A stretch of DNA of 64,000 nt from Sanderia malayensis (lineage: Eukaryota; Cnidaria; Scyphozoa; Semaeostomeae; Pelagiidae), in NCBI GenBank assembly GCA_013076295.1, contig RQOL01000521.1:186001-250000 (forward strand), given 5' to 3'. A model generated the notes under the pieces. It ran no database searches and was not told where the DNA came from. It saw only the letters and a program-made list of their open reading frames with translations. Numbering within the stretch: position 1 is the stretch's first letter; every line of letters starts with the position of its first letter. The position numbers were made by a program, and so were the translations under genes. This document shows, piece after piece, positions 1 to 13,500 of the stretch.

Positions 1-2853
1 TTCCCACTTTTTCTTGACTTTCCACTTTTTCTATAGTTCTCATCTTCTTATGACTGCCCAGTTTTGATGGCTTCCCACTTCTTCTTAACTTCCCATTTTT
101 TCTTCACTTCCCACTTTTGATGACCTCCCACTTTTGGTGACTTCCACTTTCGATCACTTACCACTTTTTTTTGTTTTCCCACTTTAATGAATTCCAACTT
201 TGGATGACATCCAACTTTTTCTTAAAATCCCATTTTTGGAGACTTCCCACTTGAATTCCCACATTTGATGACTTCCAACTTTCGGTGACCTCCCACTTTA
301 GATGACTTCTGACTTTTTCTTGTTTTCCCATTTTTGATGACTTCCCACTTTTCATGACTTCCCACTTTTGATGACTTCCACGTTAGGTGACTTCATTTTT
401 TGGTAACTTCCAAAGTTTTCCTCACTTCCCCTATATTCTTGACTTCCCATTTTTTCTTCACTGCCCACTTTTAAGGACTTCCCACTTTTTCTTCATTTCC
501 CACTTTTGATTATTACCAATTTTGATGACTTGCCACTTTTGATGACCTCCCACTTTCGGTGAATTCCCACTTTTGATGACTTCCCACTTTTTATTGTTTT
601 CCCACTTTTGATGACCTCCCATATTTGGTGACTTCCACGTTAGGTGAATTCAAACTTTGGTAAATTCCAAAGTTTTCTTGACTTCCCCCTTTTTCTTGAC
701 TTCCCATTTTTTCTTCACTGCCCTCTTTTAAGGACTTCCCACTTTTTCTTGATTTCCCACTTTTGATGACTTCCCACTTTCGGCGTCTTCTCACTTTTGA
801 TGACCTCCCACTTTTTCTTGACTTTCCACTTTTTCTTTACCTCTCATCTGCTTATGATTGCCCAGTTTTGATGGCTTCCCGCTTCTTCTTAACTTCCCAT
901 TTTTTCTTCACTTCCCACATTTGATGACTTCCCACTTTTCATGACTTCCCACTTTTTCTTTACTTCCCACTTTTGATGATTACCAATTTCGATGACTTCC
1001 CACTTTTGATGACCTCCCACTTTTGGTGACTTCCACTTTCGATCACTTCCCACTTTTTCTTGTTTTCCCACTTTAATGAATTCCAACTTTTGATGACTTC
1101 TCACTTTTTCTTAAAATCCCATTTTTGGTGACCCCCCACTTTTCATGACTTCCCACTTCTTCTTCACTTCCCACTTTTTCTTTACTTCCAATCTTCTCTT
1201 GAAGGCCCAGTTTTAATGACTTCCCACTTTTGCTTGATTTCCCACTTTTTGTGACTCCCCACTTTTTCTTGACTTCCCACTTTTCATGACTTCCCACTTT
1301 TCATGACTTCCCATTTTTTGTGACTTCCCATATTTGATGACTTCCCACTTTTCATGACTTCCCACTTTTCATGACTTCCCACTTTTGATAACTTCCCACT
1401 TTAGATGACTTCCCACTTTTTCTTGCTTTCCCATTTTTGATGACTTTCCACTTTTCATGACTCCCCACTTTTGATGACTTTCACGTTAGGTGACTTCAAA
1501 CTTTGGTAACTTCCAAAGTTTTCCTCACTTCCCCCTTTTTCTTGACTTCACATTTTTACTTCACTGCCCACTTTTAAAGACTTCCCGCTTTTTTTTGATT
1601 TCCCACTTTTGCTTGAGCTCCCACTTTTTCTTTACTTCCCACTGTTGATTATTACCAATTTTGATGACTTGCCACTTTTTATGACCTCCCACTTTTGGTG
1701 ACTTCCCACTTTCGATGACTTCCCACTTTTTCTTGTTCTCCAACTTTAATGAATTCCCACTTTTGATGACCTCCCACTTTTCATGAATTCCCCACTTTTG
1801 ATGACTTCCACGTTAGGTGACTTCAAACTTTTGTAAGTTCAAAAGTTTTCTCCACTTCCCACTTTTTCTTGACTTCCCATTTTTTCTTCACTGCCCAATT
1901 TAAGGACTTCCAACTTTTTCTTCATTTCCCACTTTTGATTATTACCAATTTTGATGACTTGCCACTTTTGATGACCTCCCACTGTCTGTGACCTCCCACT
2001 TTTGATGACTTCCCACTTTTTTTTGTTTTCCCACTTTTGATGACCTCCCACTTTTCATGACTTCCCACTTTTGATGACTTCCACGTTAGGTGACTTCCAA
2101 CTTTGCTAACTTCCAAAGTCTTCTTCACTTCCCCCTTTTTCTTGACTTCCCATTTTTTCTTCGCTGCCCACTTTTAAGGACCTCCCACTTTTTCTTCATT
2201 TCCCACTTTTGATTATTACCAATTTTGATGACTTGCCACTTTTGATGACCTCCCACTTTTGGTGACTTCCAACTTTTGATGACTTCCCACTGTTTATTGT
2301 TTTCCCACTTTTGATGACTTCCCACTTTCGGCGTCTTCCCACTTTTGATGACTTCCCACTTTTTCTTGACTTTCAATTTTTTCTTTACTTCTCATCTTCT
2401 TATGACTGCCCACTTTTGATGGCTTCCCACTTCTTCTAAACTTCCGATTTTTTCCCCTCTTCCCACATTTGATGGCTTCCCACTTTTCATGTCTTCCCAC
2501 TTTTTCTTTACTTCCCACTTTTGATGATTACCAATTTCGATGACTTCCCACTTTTGATGACCTCCCACTTTTGGTGACTTCCACTTTCGATCACTTCCCA
2601 CTTTTTCTTGTTTTCCCACATTAATGAATTCCAACTTTTGACGACTTCCCACTTTTTTTAAAATCCCATTTTTGGTGACCTCCCACTTTTCATGACTTCC
2701 CGCTTCTTCTTCACTTCCCACTTTTTCCTTATTTCCAATCTTTTCTTGACTGCCCAGTTTTAATGACTTCCCACTTTTGCTTGATTTCCCACTTTTCGTG
2801 ACTTCCCACTTTTGATGACTTCCCACTTTCAGCGTCTTCCCACTTTTGATGAC
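1..2853. repeat. Left higher-order repeat, copy a (start lies outside the window)
   Basis: First of three related blocks, phased on a rare CTATAG variant at 31, 2,884 and 5,847. Copies a and b run in parallel from the window start to ~1,417 (b: to ~4,257) and then hold different monomer orders. Copy a has an intact hairpin landmark at 1,498-1,521 and further landmark variants in its second half. A degenerate internal repeat is visible: the ~783-1,290 part resembles ~2,331-2,830, offset 1,548 bp. Confidence 0.8.
1498..1521. repeat. Inverted-repeat (hairpin) landmark, first intact copy; 18 in the window
   Basis: AAACTTTGG, then TAACTT, then CCAAAGTTT: a perfect 9-bp inverted repeat around a 6-nt loop, spanning parts of two 16-18-bp monomers just after the CACGTTAGGTGAC unit. 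Intact copies start at 1498, 5438, 5664, 14657, 27144, 29473, 30625, 33218, 34577, 38735, 40559, 43653, 44999, 49122, 50947, 52097, 54064 and 55423 (24 bp each). Degenerate forms include CCAAAGCTT (6-bp stem), TTCAAAAG (internal mismatch) and AAACATTGGTAAG. Ordinary monomers are pyrimidine-rich and have no self-complementarity of this length that I noticed. Confidence 0.88.
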
Positions 2854-5816
2854 TTCCCACTTTTTCTTGACTTTCCACTTTTTCTATAGTTCTCATCTTC
2901 TTATGACTGCCCAGTTTTGATGGCTTCCCACTTCTTCTTAACTTCCCATTTTTCTTCACTTCCCACTTTTGATGACCTCCCACTTTTGGTGACTCCACTT
3001 TCGATCACTTACCACTTTTTTTTGTTTCCCACTTTAATGAATTCCAACTTTGGATGACATCCAACTTTTTCTTAAAATCCCATTTTTGGAGACTTCCCAC
3101 TTGACTTCCCACATTTGATGACTTCCAACTTTCGGTGACCTCCCACTTTAGATGACTTCTGACTTTTTCTTGTTTTCCCATTTTTGATGACTTCCCACTT
3201 TTCATGACTTCCCACTTTTGATGACTTCCACGTTAGGTGACTTCATTTTTTGGTAACTTCCAAAGTTTTCCTCACTTCCCCTATATTCTTGACTTCCCAT
3301 TTTTTCTTCACTGCCCACTTTAAGGACTTCCCACTTTTCTTCATTTCCCACTTTTGATTATTACCAATTTTGATGACTTGCACTTTTGATATCCCACTTT
3401 CGGTGAATTCCCACTTTTGATGACTTCCCACTTTTTATTGTTTTCCCACTTTTGATGACCTCCCATATTTGGTGACTTCCACGTTAGGTGAATTCAAACT
3501 TTGGTAAATTCCAAAGTTTTCTTGACTTCCCCCTTTTCTTGACTTCCCATTTTTTCTTCACTGCCCTCTTTTAAGGACTTCCCACTTTTTCTTGATTTCC
3601 CACTTTTGATGACTTCCCACTTTCGGCGTCTTCTCACTTTTGATGACCTCCACTTTTTCTTGACTTTCCACTTTTTCTTTACCTCTCATCTGCTTATGAT
3701 TGCCCAGTTTTGATGGCTTCCCGCTTCTTCTTAACTTCCCATTTTTCTTCACTTCCCACATTTGATGACTTCCCACTTTCATGACTTCCCACTTTTTCTT
3801 TACTTCCCAATTTGATGATTACCAATTTCGATGACTTCCCACTTTTGATGACCTCCCACTTTTGGTGACTTCCACTTTCGATCACTTCCCACTTTTTCTT
3901 GTTTTCCCACTTTAATGAATTCCAACTTTTGATGACTTCTCACTTTTTCTTAAAATCCCATTTTTGGTGACCCCCCACTTTTCATGACTTCCCACTTCTT
4001 CTTCACTTCCCATCTTTTCTTTACTTCCAATCTTCTCTTGAAGGCCCAGTTTTAATGACTTCCCACTTTTGCTTGATTTCCCACTTTTTGTGACTCCCAC
4101 TTTTTCTTGACTTCCCACTTTTCATGACTTCCCACTTTTCATGACTTCCCATTTTTTGTGACTTCCCATATTTGATGACTTCCCACTTTTCATGACTTCC
4201 CACTTTTCATGACTTCCCACTTTTGATAACTTCCCACTTTAGATGACTTCCTACTTTTTCTTGACTTCCACATTTGCTGACTTTCCACTTTTCATGACTT
4301 CCCAGTTTTCATGACTTCCCACTTTTGATAACTTCCCATTTTCGGGGACTTCCCACTTTTGATGACTTCCCACTTTTTCTTGTTTTCCCACTTTTGATGA
4401 CCTCCTACGTTTCATGACTTCCCACTTTTGATGACTTCCACGTTAGGTGACTTCAAACATTGGTAAGTTCCAAAGTTTTCTTCACTTCCCCCTTTTTCTT
4501 CACGTCCCTTTTTTTCTTCACTGCCCACTTTTAAGGACCTCCCACTTTTTCCTCATTTCCCACTTTTGATTATTACCAATTTTGATGACTTGCCACATTT
4601 GATGACCTCCCACTTTCGGTGACTTCCCACTTTTGATGACTTCCCACTTTTTATTGTTTTCCCACTTTTGATGACCTCCCACTTTTCATGACTTCCCACT
4701 TTTGATGACTTCCACGTTAGGTGACTTCAAACTTTGGTAACTTCTAAAGTTTTCTTCACTTCCCACTTTTTCTTGACTTCCCATTTTTTCTTCACTGCCC
4801 ACTATTAAAGAGTTCCCACTTTTTCTTGATTTCCCACTTTTTCTTCACTTCCCACTTTTTCTTGACTTCCCACTTTTCCTTCACTTTCCACTCTATCTTT
4901 ATTTCCACTTTTGATGATTCCCATTTTTGGTGACTTCCACGTTAGGTGACTTCAAACTTTGGTAACTTCCAAGGTTTTCTTCACTTCCCCCTTTTTCTTG
5001 ACTTCCCATTTTTTCTTCACTGCCCTCTTTTAAGGACTTCCCACTTTTTCTTGATTTCCCACTTTTGATGACTTCCCACTTTCGGCGTCTTCCCACTTTT
5101 GATGACTTCCCACTTTTTCTTGAGTTTCCACTTTTTCTTTACTTCTCATCTTCTTATGACTTCCCAGTTTTGATGGCTTCCCACTTCTTCTTAACTTCCC
5201 ATTTTTTCTTCACTTCCCACATTTGATGACTTCCCACTTTTCATGACTTCCCACTTTTTCTTCATTTCCCACTTTTGATTATTACCAATTTTGATGACTT
5301 GCCACTTTTGATGACCTCCCACTTTCGGTGACTTCCCACTTTTGATGACTTCCCACTTTTTATTGTTTTCCCACTTTTGATGACCTCCCACTTTTCATGA
5401 CTTCCCACTTTTGATGACTTCCACGTTAGGTGACTTCAAACTTTGGTAACTTCCAAAGTTTTCTTCACTTCCCACTTTTTCTTGACTTCCCATTTTTTCT
5501 TCACTGCCCACTATTAAAAAGTTCCCACTTTTTCTTGATTTCTCACTTTTTCCTCACTTCCCACTTTTTCTTGACTTTCCACTTTTCCTTCACTTTCCAC
5601 TCTATCTTTATTTCCCACTTTTGATGTTTCCCATTTTTGGTGACTTCCACGTTAGGTGACTTCAAACTTTGGTAACTTCCAAAGTTTTCTTCACTTCCCC
5701 CTTTTTCTTGACTTTCCATTTTTTCTTCACTGCCCTCTTTTAAGGACTTCCCACTTTTTCTTGATTTCCCACTTTTGATGACTTCCCACTTTCAGCGTCT
5801 TCCCACTTTTGATGAC
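2854..5816. repeat. Left higher-order repeat, copy b
   Basis: The first ~1.4 kb matches copy a, but the offset slides from 2,853 (at position 31) to 2,843 (at 782) and 2,839 (at 1,131). About 14 bases are therefore missing from b in ~1.1 kb, mostly single bases from C or T runs. The second half (~4,257-5,790) differs from copy a and holds two intact hairpin landmarks, at 5,438-5,461 and 5,664-5,687. The period from b to c is 2,963 bp by the CTATAG anchor. Confidence 0.78.
2940..3970. other. Second patch of single-base losses
   Basis: Against copies a and c, copy b lacks bases in many short runs (GACTCCAC for GACTTCCAC near 2,993; GATATCCCAC for GATGACCTCCCAC near 3,388; GACCTCCACTTT near 3,650). 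About 14 bases are lost here, while a and c show no net indel over the second half of the same stretch. Confidence 0.7.
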
Positions 5817-7088
5817 TTCCCACTTTTTCTTGACTTTCCACTTTTTCTATAGTTCTCATCTTCTTATGACTGCCCAGTTTTGATGGCTTCCACTTCTTCT
5901 TAACTTCCCATTTTTTCTTCCACTTCCCACTTTTGATGACTCCCACTTTTGGTGACTTCCACTTTCGATCACTTACCACTTTTTTTTGTTTTCCCACTTT
6001 AATGAATTCCAACTTTGGATGACATCCAACTTTTTCTTAAAATCCCATTTTTGGAGACTTCCCACTTGACTTCCCACATTTGATGACTTCCAACTTTCGG
6101 TGACCTCCCACTTTAGATGACTTCTGACTTTTTCTTGTTTTCCCATTTTTGATGACTTCCCACTTTTCATGACTTCCCACTTTTGATGACTTCCACGTTA
6201 GGTGACTTCATTTTTGGTAACTTCCAAAGTTTTCCTCACTTCCCCTATATTCTTGACTTCCCATTTTTTCTTCACTGCCCACTTTTAAGGACTTCCCACT
6301 TTTTTTCATTTCCCACTTTTGATTATTACCAATTTTGATGACTTGCCACTTTTGATGACCTCCCACTTTCGGTGAATTCCCACTTTTGATGACTTCCCAC
6401 TTTTTATTGTTTTCCCACTTTTGATGACCTCCCCCTTTTGGTGACTTCCACGTTAGGTGAATTCAAACTTTGGTAAATTCCAAAGTTTTCTTGACTTCCC
6501 CCTTTTTCTTGACTTCCCATTTTTTCTTCACTGCCCTCTTTTAAGGACTTCCCACTTTTTCTTGATTTCCCACTTTTGATGACTTCCCATTTTCGGCGTC
6601 TTCTCACTTTTGATGACCTCCCACTTTTTCTTGACTTTCCACTTTTTCTTTACCTCTCATCTGCTTATGATTGCCCAGTTTTGATGGCTTCCCGCTTCTT
6701 CTTAACTTCCCATTTTTTCTTCACTTCCCACATTTGATGACTTCCCACTTTTCATGACTTCCCACTTTTTCTTTACTTCCCACTTTTGATGATTACCAAT
6801 TTCGATGACTTCCCACTTTTGATGACCTCCCACTTTTGGTGACTTCCACTTTCGATCACTTCCCACTTTTTCTTGTTTTCCCACTTTAATGAATTCCAAC
6901 TTTTGATGACTTCCCACTTTTTCTTAAAATCCCATTTTTGGTGACCCCCCACTTTTCATGACTTCCCACTTCTTCTTCACTTCCCACTTTTTCTTTACTT
7001 CCAATCTTCTCTTGAAGGCCCAGTTTTGATGACTTCCCACTTTTGCTTGATTTCCCACTTTTTGTGACTCCCCACTTTTTCTTGACTT
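5817..7088. repeat. Left higher-order repeat, copy c (truncated)
   Basis: Matches copy a at an offset of 5,816, settling to 5,813 by position 6,595 and unchanged at 6,944. Similarity in monomer order stops near 7,088, where copies a and b continue with TTTTCATGAC-type units but c switches to an ACATTTGCTGAC unit. The break sits inside a standard monomer, as expected for recombination in register. Confidence 0.75.
5885..6310. other. Third, short patch of indels in homopolymers
   Basis: GGCTTCCACTTC for GGCTTCCCACTTC, TTCTTCCACTTCCC with an extra C, and GATGACTCCCAC for GATGACCTCCCAC lie within ~60 bp. Net loss against copy a is 3 bases by 6,595. Confidence 0.6.
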
Positions 7089-8068
7089 CCCACATTTGCT
7101 GACTTTCCACTTTTCTTGACTTCCCAGTTTTCATGATTTCCCACTTCTTGTTTTCCCACTTTTGATGACCTCCTACGTTTCATAACTTCCCACTTTTGAT
7201 GACTTCCACGTTAGGTGACTTCAAACATTGGTAAGTTCTGAAGTTTTCTTCACTTCCGACTTTTTTTTGACTTTCCATTTTTTCCTGACTTCCCACGTTC
7301 GATGACTTCCAACTTTTAATGACTTCCCACTTATTCTTGGCTTCCCATTTTCTCTTCACCGCCCAGTTTAATGACTTCCAACTTTTGATGACTTCCCAAT
7401 TTTTCTTGAAATCCTATTTTTTGTGACTTCTTACTTTTCATGACTTCCCACCTTGGATGACTTCCACGTTAGGTGACTTCAAACATTGGTAAGTTCGAAA
7501 GTTTTCTTCACTTCGCGCTTTTTTTTGACTTCCAATTTTTTCTTCACTGCCCAGTTTTAACGACTTGCCACTTTTGCTTGATTTCCCACTTTTTCTTGAC
7601 TGCCCACTTTTTCTTGACTTCCCACATTTGATGACTTCCCACTTTCGGTGACTTCCCACTTTTGATGACTTCCCACTTTTGATGATTTCCACGATAGGTG
7701 TCTTCAAACTTTGGTAACTTCCAAAGTTTTCTTCACTTCCCACTTTTTCTTGACTTCCCATTTTTTCCTCACTGCCCACTTTTTCTTGACCTCGCACTTT
7801 TGATGACATTCCACGTTTCCTTGACTTTCCATATTTTCTTTACTTCTCATCTTCTCTTGACTGCCCAGTTTTAATGAATTCCCACTTTTTCTTGATTTCC
7901 CACTTGTTCTTCACTTCCCACTTTTTCTTGACTTCGCACTTTTGATGACTTCCCACGTTTCTTTGACTTTCCACTTTATCTTTACTTGCCCCTTTTTCTT
8001 TATTTCCCACTTTTGATGATTCCCATTTTTGGTGACTTCCCACTTTTTCTTGAAATCCCATTTTTGTT

Positions 8069-8674
8069 GAGTTCCAAATTTGTGTGAGTTCCCACTTTTT
8101 CTTGACTTCCCACATTTGCTGACTTTCCACTTTTCTTGACTTCCCAGTTTTCATGCCTTCCCACTTTTGATAACTTCCCACTTTCGGCGACTTCCCACTT
8201 TTGATGACTTCCCACTTTTTCTTGTTTTCCCACTTTTGATGACCTCCTACGCTTCATGACTTCCCACTTTTGATGACTTCCACGTTAGGTGACTTCAAAC
8301 ATTGGTAAGTTCCAAAGTTTCTTCACTTCCCACTTTTTTTTTACTTCAAACTTTTTCTTCACTGCCCACTTTTAGGGAAGTCCCATTTTTTCTTGATTTC
8401 CCACTTTTGATGACTTCCCACTTTCGGTGACTTCCCACTTTTGATGACTTCCCAACTGTTCTTGACTTTCCACTTTTTCTTTACTTCTCATCTTCTCTTG
8501 ACTGCCCAGTTTTAATGACTTCCCCCTTTTTCTTGATTTTCCATTTTTTCTTCACTTCCCAATTTTTCTTGACTTCCCACTTTTGATGACTTCCCACGTT
8601 TCCTTGACTTTCCACTTTTTCTTCACTTCCCACTTTTTCTTGACTTCTCACTTTTGATGATTCCCATTTTTGGT
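8069..8674. repeat. 606-bp tandem duplication, first copy
   Basis: The CCTAC-containing unit at 8,241 recurs at 8,847, and the GAGTTCC start at 8,069 recurs at 8,675, both offset 606. The copies share an uninterrupted T-run unit followed by ACTTCAAAC that is rare elsewhere. They differ by scattered substitutions, for example TAGGGAAGTC here against TAAGGACTTC in the second copy, so this duplication is older than the 502-bp one in the S block. Confidence 0.8.
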
Positions 8675-9230
8675 GAGTTCCCAATTTGTGTGAGTTCCCA
8701 CTTTTTCTTGACTCCCCACATTTGCTGACTTTCCACTTTTCTTGACTTCCCAGTTTTCATGACTTCCCACTTTTGATAACTTCCCACTTTCGGCGACTTC
8801 CCACTTTTGATGACTTCCCACTTTTTCTTGTTTTCCCACTTTTGATGACATCCTACGCTTCATGACTTCCCACTTTTGATGACTTCCACGTTAGGTGACT
8901 TCAAACATTGGTAAGTTCCAAAGTTTCTTCACTTCCCACTTTTTTTTTACTTCAAACTTTTTCTTCACTGACAACTTTTAAGGACTTCCCATTTTTTCTT
9001 GATTTGCCACTTTTGATGACTTCCCACTTTCGGTGACTTCCCACTTTTGATGACTTCCCACTTTTTCTTCACTTTCCACTTTTTCTTTACTTCTCATCTT
9101 CTCTTGACTGCCCAGTTTTAATGACTTCCCCCTTTTTCTTGATTTCCCACTTTTTCTTCACTTCCCACTTTTTCTTCACTTCCCACTTTTGATGACTTCA
9201 CACGTTTCCTTGACTTTCCACTTTATCTTT
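8675..9230. repeat. 606-bp tandem duplication, second copy
   Basis: Second copy of the block above. Its right edge is blurred: after ~9,210 it passes into left-HOR-type sequence. Related T-run units reappear near 58,050 and 62,070 in the right flank. Confidence 0.72.
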
Positions 9231-9744
9231 ACTTGCCTCTTTTTCTTGACTTCCCATTTTTTCTTCACTGCCGTCTTTTAAGGACTTCCCACTTTTTCTT
9301 GATTTCCCACTTTTGATGACTTCCCACTTTCGGCGTCTTCTCACTTTTGATGACTTCCCACTTTTTCTTGACTTTCCACTTTTTCTTTACCTCTCATCTT
9401 CTTATGACTGCCCAGTTTTGATGGCTTCCCACTTCTTCTTAACTTCCCATTTTTTCTTCACTTCCCACATTTGATGACTTCCCACTTTTCATGACTTCCC
9501 ACTTTTTCTTTACTTCCCACTTTTGATGATTACCAATTTCGATGACTTCCCACTTTTGATGACCTCCCTCTTTTGGTGACTTCCACTTTCGATCACTTCC
9601 CACTTTTTCTTGTTTTCCCACTTTAATGAATTCCAACTTTTGATGACTTCCCACTTTTTCTTAAAATCCCATTTTTGGTGACCCCCCACTTTTCATGACT
9701 TCCCACTTCTTCTTCACTTCCCACTTTTTCTTTACTTCCAATCT

Positions 9745-10545
9745 TCTCTTGACTGCCCAGTTTTAATGACTTGCCACTTTTGCTTGATTTCCCACTTTTT
9801 CTTCACTTCCCACTTTTTCTTGACTTCCCACTTTTGCTGACTTCCCACGTTTCCTTGACTTTCCACTTTATCTTTACTTGCCCATTTTTCTTTATTTCCC
9901 ACTTTTGATGATTCCCATTTTTGGTGACTTCCCACTTTTTCTTGAAATTCCATTTTTGGTGATTTCCCACTTTTTATGAGTTCCCACTTTTTCCTGACTT
10001 CCCACATTTGTTGACTTTCCACTTTTCATGACTTCCCAGTTTTCATGACTTCCCACTTTTGATAACTTCCCACTTTCGGTGACTTCCCACTTTTGATGAC
10101 GTCCCACTTTTTCTTGTTTTCCCACTTTTGATAACCTCCTACGTTTCATGACTTCCCAACTTGGATGACTTCCACGTTAGGTGACTTCAAACATTGGTAA
10201 GTTCCAAAGTTTTCTTCACTTCCCACTTTTTTTTGACTTCCAATTTTTTCTTCACTGCCCACTTTTAAGGACTTCCCATTTTTTCTTGATTTCCCACTTT
10301 TGATGACTTCCCACTTTCGGTGACTTCCCACTTTTGATGACTTCCCACTTTTTCTTGACTTTCCACTTTTTCTTTACTTCTCATCTTCTCTTGACTGCCC
10401 AGTTTTAATGACTTCCCACTTTTTCTTGATTTCCCACTTTTTCTTCACTTCCCACCTTTTCTTGACTTCCCACTTTTGATGACTTCCCACTTTTTCTTGA
10501 AATCCCATTTTTTGTGACTTCCCACTTTTCATGACTTCCCACTTT
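9745..10545. repeat. ~800-bp dispersed block, first copy
   Basis: Aligns to 15,128-15,928 at a constant offset of 5,383 bp at several points along its length, meaning almost no net indel between the copies. Beyond ~10,545 the monomer order differs: a GATAAC unit here, a CTCTTTCTTCAC-type unit in the second copy. Confidence 0.75.
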
Positions 10546-13500
10546 TGATAACTTCCCACTTTCGGTGACTTCCCACTTTTTCTTGTTTTCCCACTTTTGA
10601 TGACCTCCCACTTTTCATAACTTCCCACTTTTGATGATTTCCACGTTAGGTGACTTCAAAAATTTGGTAACTTCTAAAGTTTTCTTCACTTCCCACTTTT
10701 TCTTGACTTCCCATTTTTTCTTCACTGCCCACTTTTAAAGAGTTCCCACTTTTTCTTGATTTCCCACTTTTTCTTGACTTCCCACTTTTTCTAGACTTCC
10801 CACTTTTGATGACTTCCCACTTCTTCTTGACTTCCCACTTTTTCTTCACTTCCCACCTTTTCTTGACTTCCCACTTTTGATGACTTCCCACTTTTTCTTG
10901 AAATCCCATTTTTTCTGACTTCCCGCTTTTCATGACTTCCCACTCTTTGTTCACTACCCACTTTTCTCTACTTCCCATCTTCTCTTGACTGCCCAGTTTT
11001 AATGACTTCCAACTTTTGCTTGATTTCCCACTTTTTCTTGACTTCCCACTTTTGATGATTTTCAACTTTTTCTTGGCTTTCTACTCTATCTTGACTTTCC
11101 ACTTTTTCTTGACTTCCCATTTTTTCCTCACTGCCCACTTTTAAAGAGTTCCCACTTTTTCTTGATTTCCCACTTTTTCTTGACTTCCCACATTTGATGA
11201 CTTCCCACTTTTCATGACCTCCCACTTTTCATGACTTCCCACTTTTCATGACTTCCCACTTTCAGTGACATCCGACTTTTGATGACTTCCTACGGTTTCT
11301 TGTTTTCCCCTTTTTCATGACTTCCCACTTTTCATGACTTCCCACTTTTCATGACTTCCCATTTTTGGTGACTTCCCACTTTTTCTTGTAATCCCATTTT
11401 TTGTGACTTCCCACTTTTCACGAGTTCCCACTTTTTCGTAACCTCCCACATTTTCTTTACCTCCCACCTTCTCTTGACTGCCCAGTTTTAATGACTTTCC
11501 TCTTTTTTTGATTTCCCACTTTTTCTTGACTTCCCACTTGTGATGACTTCCCACTTTTTCTTGACTTTCCACTTTTTCTTGACTTCCCACTTTTTCTTGA
11601 CTTCCCACTTTTTCTTGACTTCCCACCTTTTGATGACTTCCCACTTTTGATGATTTCCAAGTTTTTTTTACCTTCCAACTTTTAATGACTTATCCACTTT
11701 CGGTGACTTCCCACTTTTAATGACTTCAAACTTTTTCTTAACTTCCCACTTTTGATGACCTCCCACTTTTTCTTGACTTCCCATTTTTGATCACTTTCAA
11801 TTTTTGATGGCTGCCCACTTTTTCTTGGCTTCCGATTTTTTTTGACTTCCCACATTTGATGACTTCCCACTTTTCATGACTTCCGGCTTTATCTTGACTT
11901 CCCACTTTTTCTTGACTTCCCTCCTTCTCTTGACTGCCCAGTTTTAACGACTTCCCACTTTTTCTTCACTTCCCACTTTTTCTTTACTTCCCACCTTCTC
12001 CTAACTGCCCAGTTTTAATGACTTGCCACTTTTGTATGATTTCCCACTTTTTCTTGACTGCCCACTTTTTCTTGACTTCCCACATTTGATGACCTCCCAC
12101 TTTTCATGACCTCCCACTTTTCATGTCTTCCCACTTTTCATGACTTCCCACTTTCGGTGACTTCCCACATTTGATGACTTCCCACTTTTCATGACCTCCC
12201 ACTTTTCATTACTTCCCACTTTTCGTGACTTCCCACTTTTTCTTTACTTCCCACTTTTGATGATTACCAATTTTAATGACTTCCCACTTTTGCTTCATTT
12301 CCGACTTTTCTTGACTCCCCATTTTTTCTTGACTTTCCACATTTGCTCACTTTCCACTTTTCATGACTTGCCAGTTTTCATGACTTCCCACTTTTGATAA
12401 CTTCCCACTTTCGGTGACTTCCCACTTTTGATGACTTCCAACTTTCGGTGACTTCCCACTTTTGATGACTTCCCACTTTTTCTTGACTTTCCATTTTTTC
12501 TTTACTTCTCATCTTCTCTTGACTGCCCAGTTTTAATGACTTCCCACTTTTTCTTGATTTCCCACTTTTTCTTCACTTCCCACTTTTTCTTGACGTTCCA
12601 CATTTGCTCACTTTCCACTTTTCATGACTTCCCAGTTTTCATGACTTCCCACTTTTCATGACTTCCCAGTTTTCATGACTTCCCACTTTTGATAACTTCC
12701 CACTTTCGGTGACTTCCCACTTTTGATGACTTCTCACGTTTCCTTGACTTTCCACTTTATCTTTATTTGCCCCTTTTTCTTTATTTCCCACTTTTAATGA
12801 TTCCCATTTTTGGTGACTTCCCACCTTTTCTTGAAATTCCATTTTTTGTGATTTCCCACTTTTTATGAGTTCCCACTTTTTCTTGACTTCCCACATTTGC
12901 TGACCTTCCACTCTTTATGACTTCCCAGTTTTCATTACTTCCCACTTTTGATAACTTCCCACTTTCGGTGACTTCCCACTTTTGATGACGTCCCACTTTC
13001 TCTTGTTTTCCCACTTTTGATGACCTCCTACATTTCATGACTTCCAACTTTTTATGACTTCCACGTTAGGTGACTTCAAACATTGGTAAGTTCCAAAGTT
13101 CTCTTCACTTCCCACTTTTTTTTGACTTCCAATTTTTTCTTCACTGCCCACTTTTAAGGACTTCCCATTTTTGCTTGATTTCCCACTTTTGATGACTTCC
13201 CACTTTTTCTTGAAATCCCATTTTTCTGACTTCCCACTTTTCATGACTTCCCACTCTTTGTTCACTACCCACTTTTCTCTACTTCCCATCTTCTCTTGAC
13301 TGCCCAGTTTTAATGACTTCCAACTTTTGCTTGACTTCCCACTTTTTCTTGTAATCCCATTTTTTGTGACTTCCCACTTTTTCTTGACTTTCCACTTTAT
13401 CTTCACTTCCCACTTTTTCTTGACTTCCCATCTTCTCTTGACTGCCCAGTTTTAATGATTTCCCGCTTTTTCTTGACTTCCCACTTTTTCTAGACTTCCC

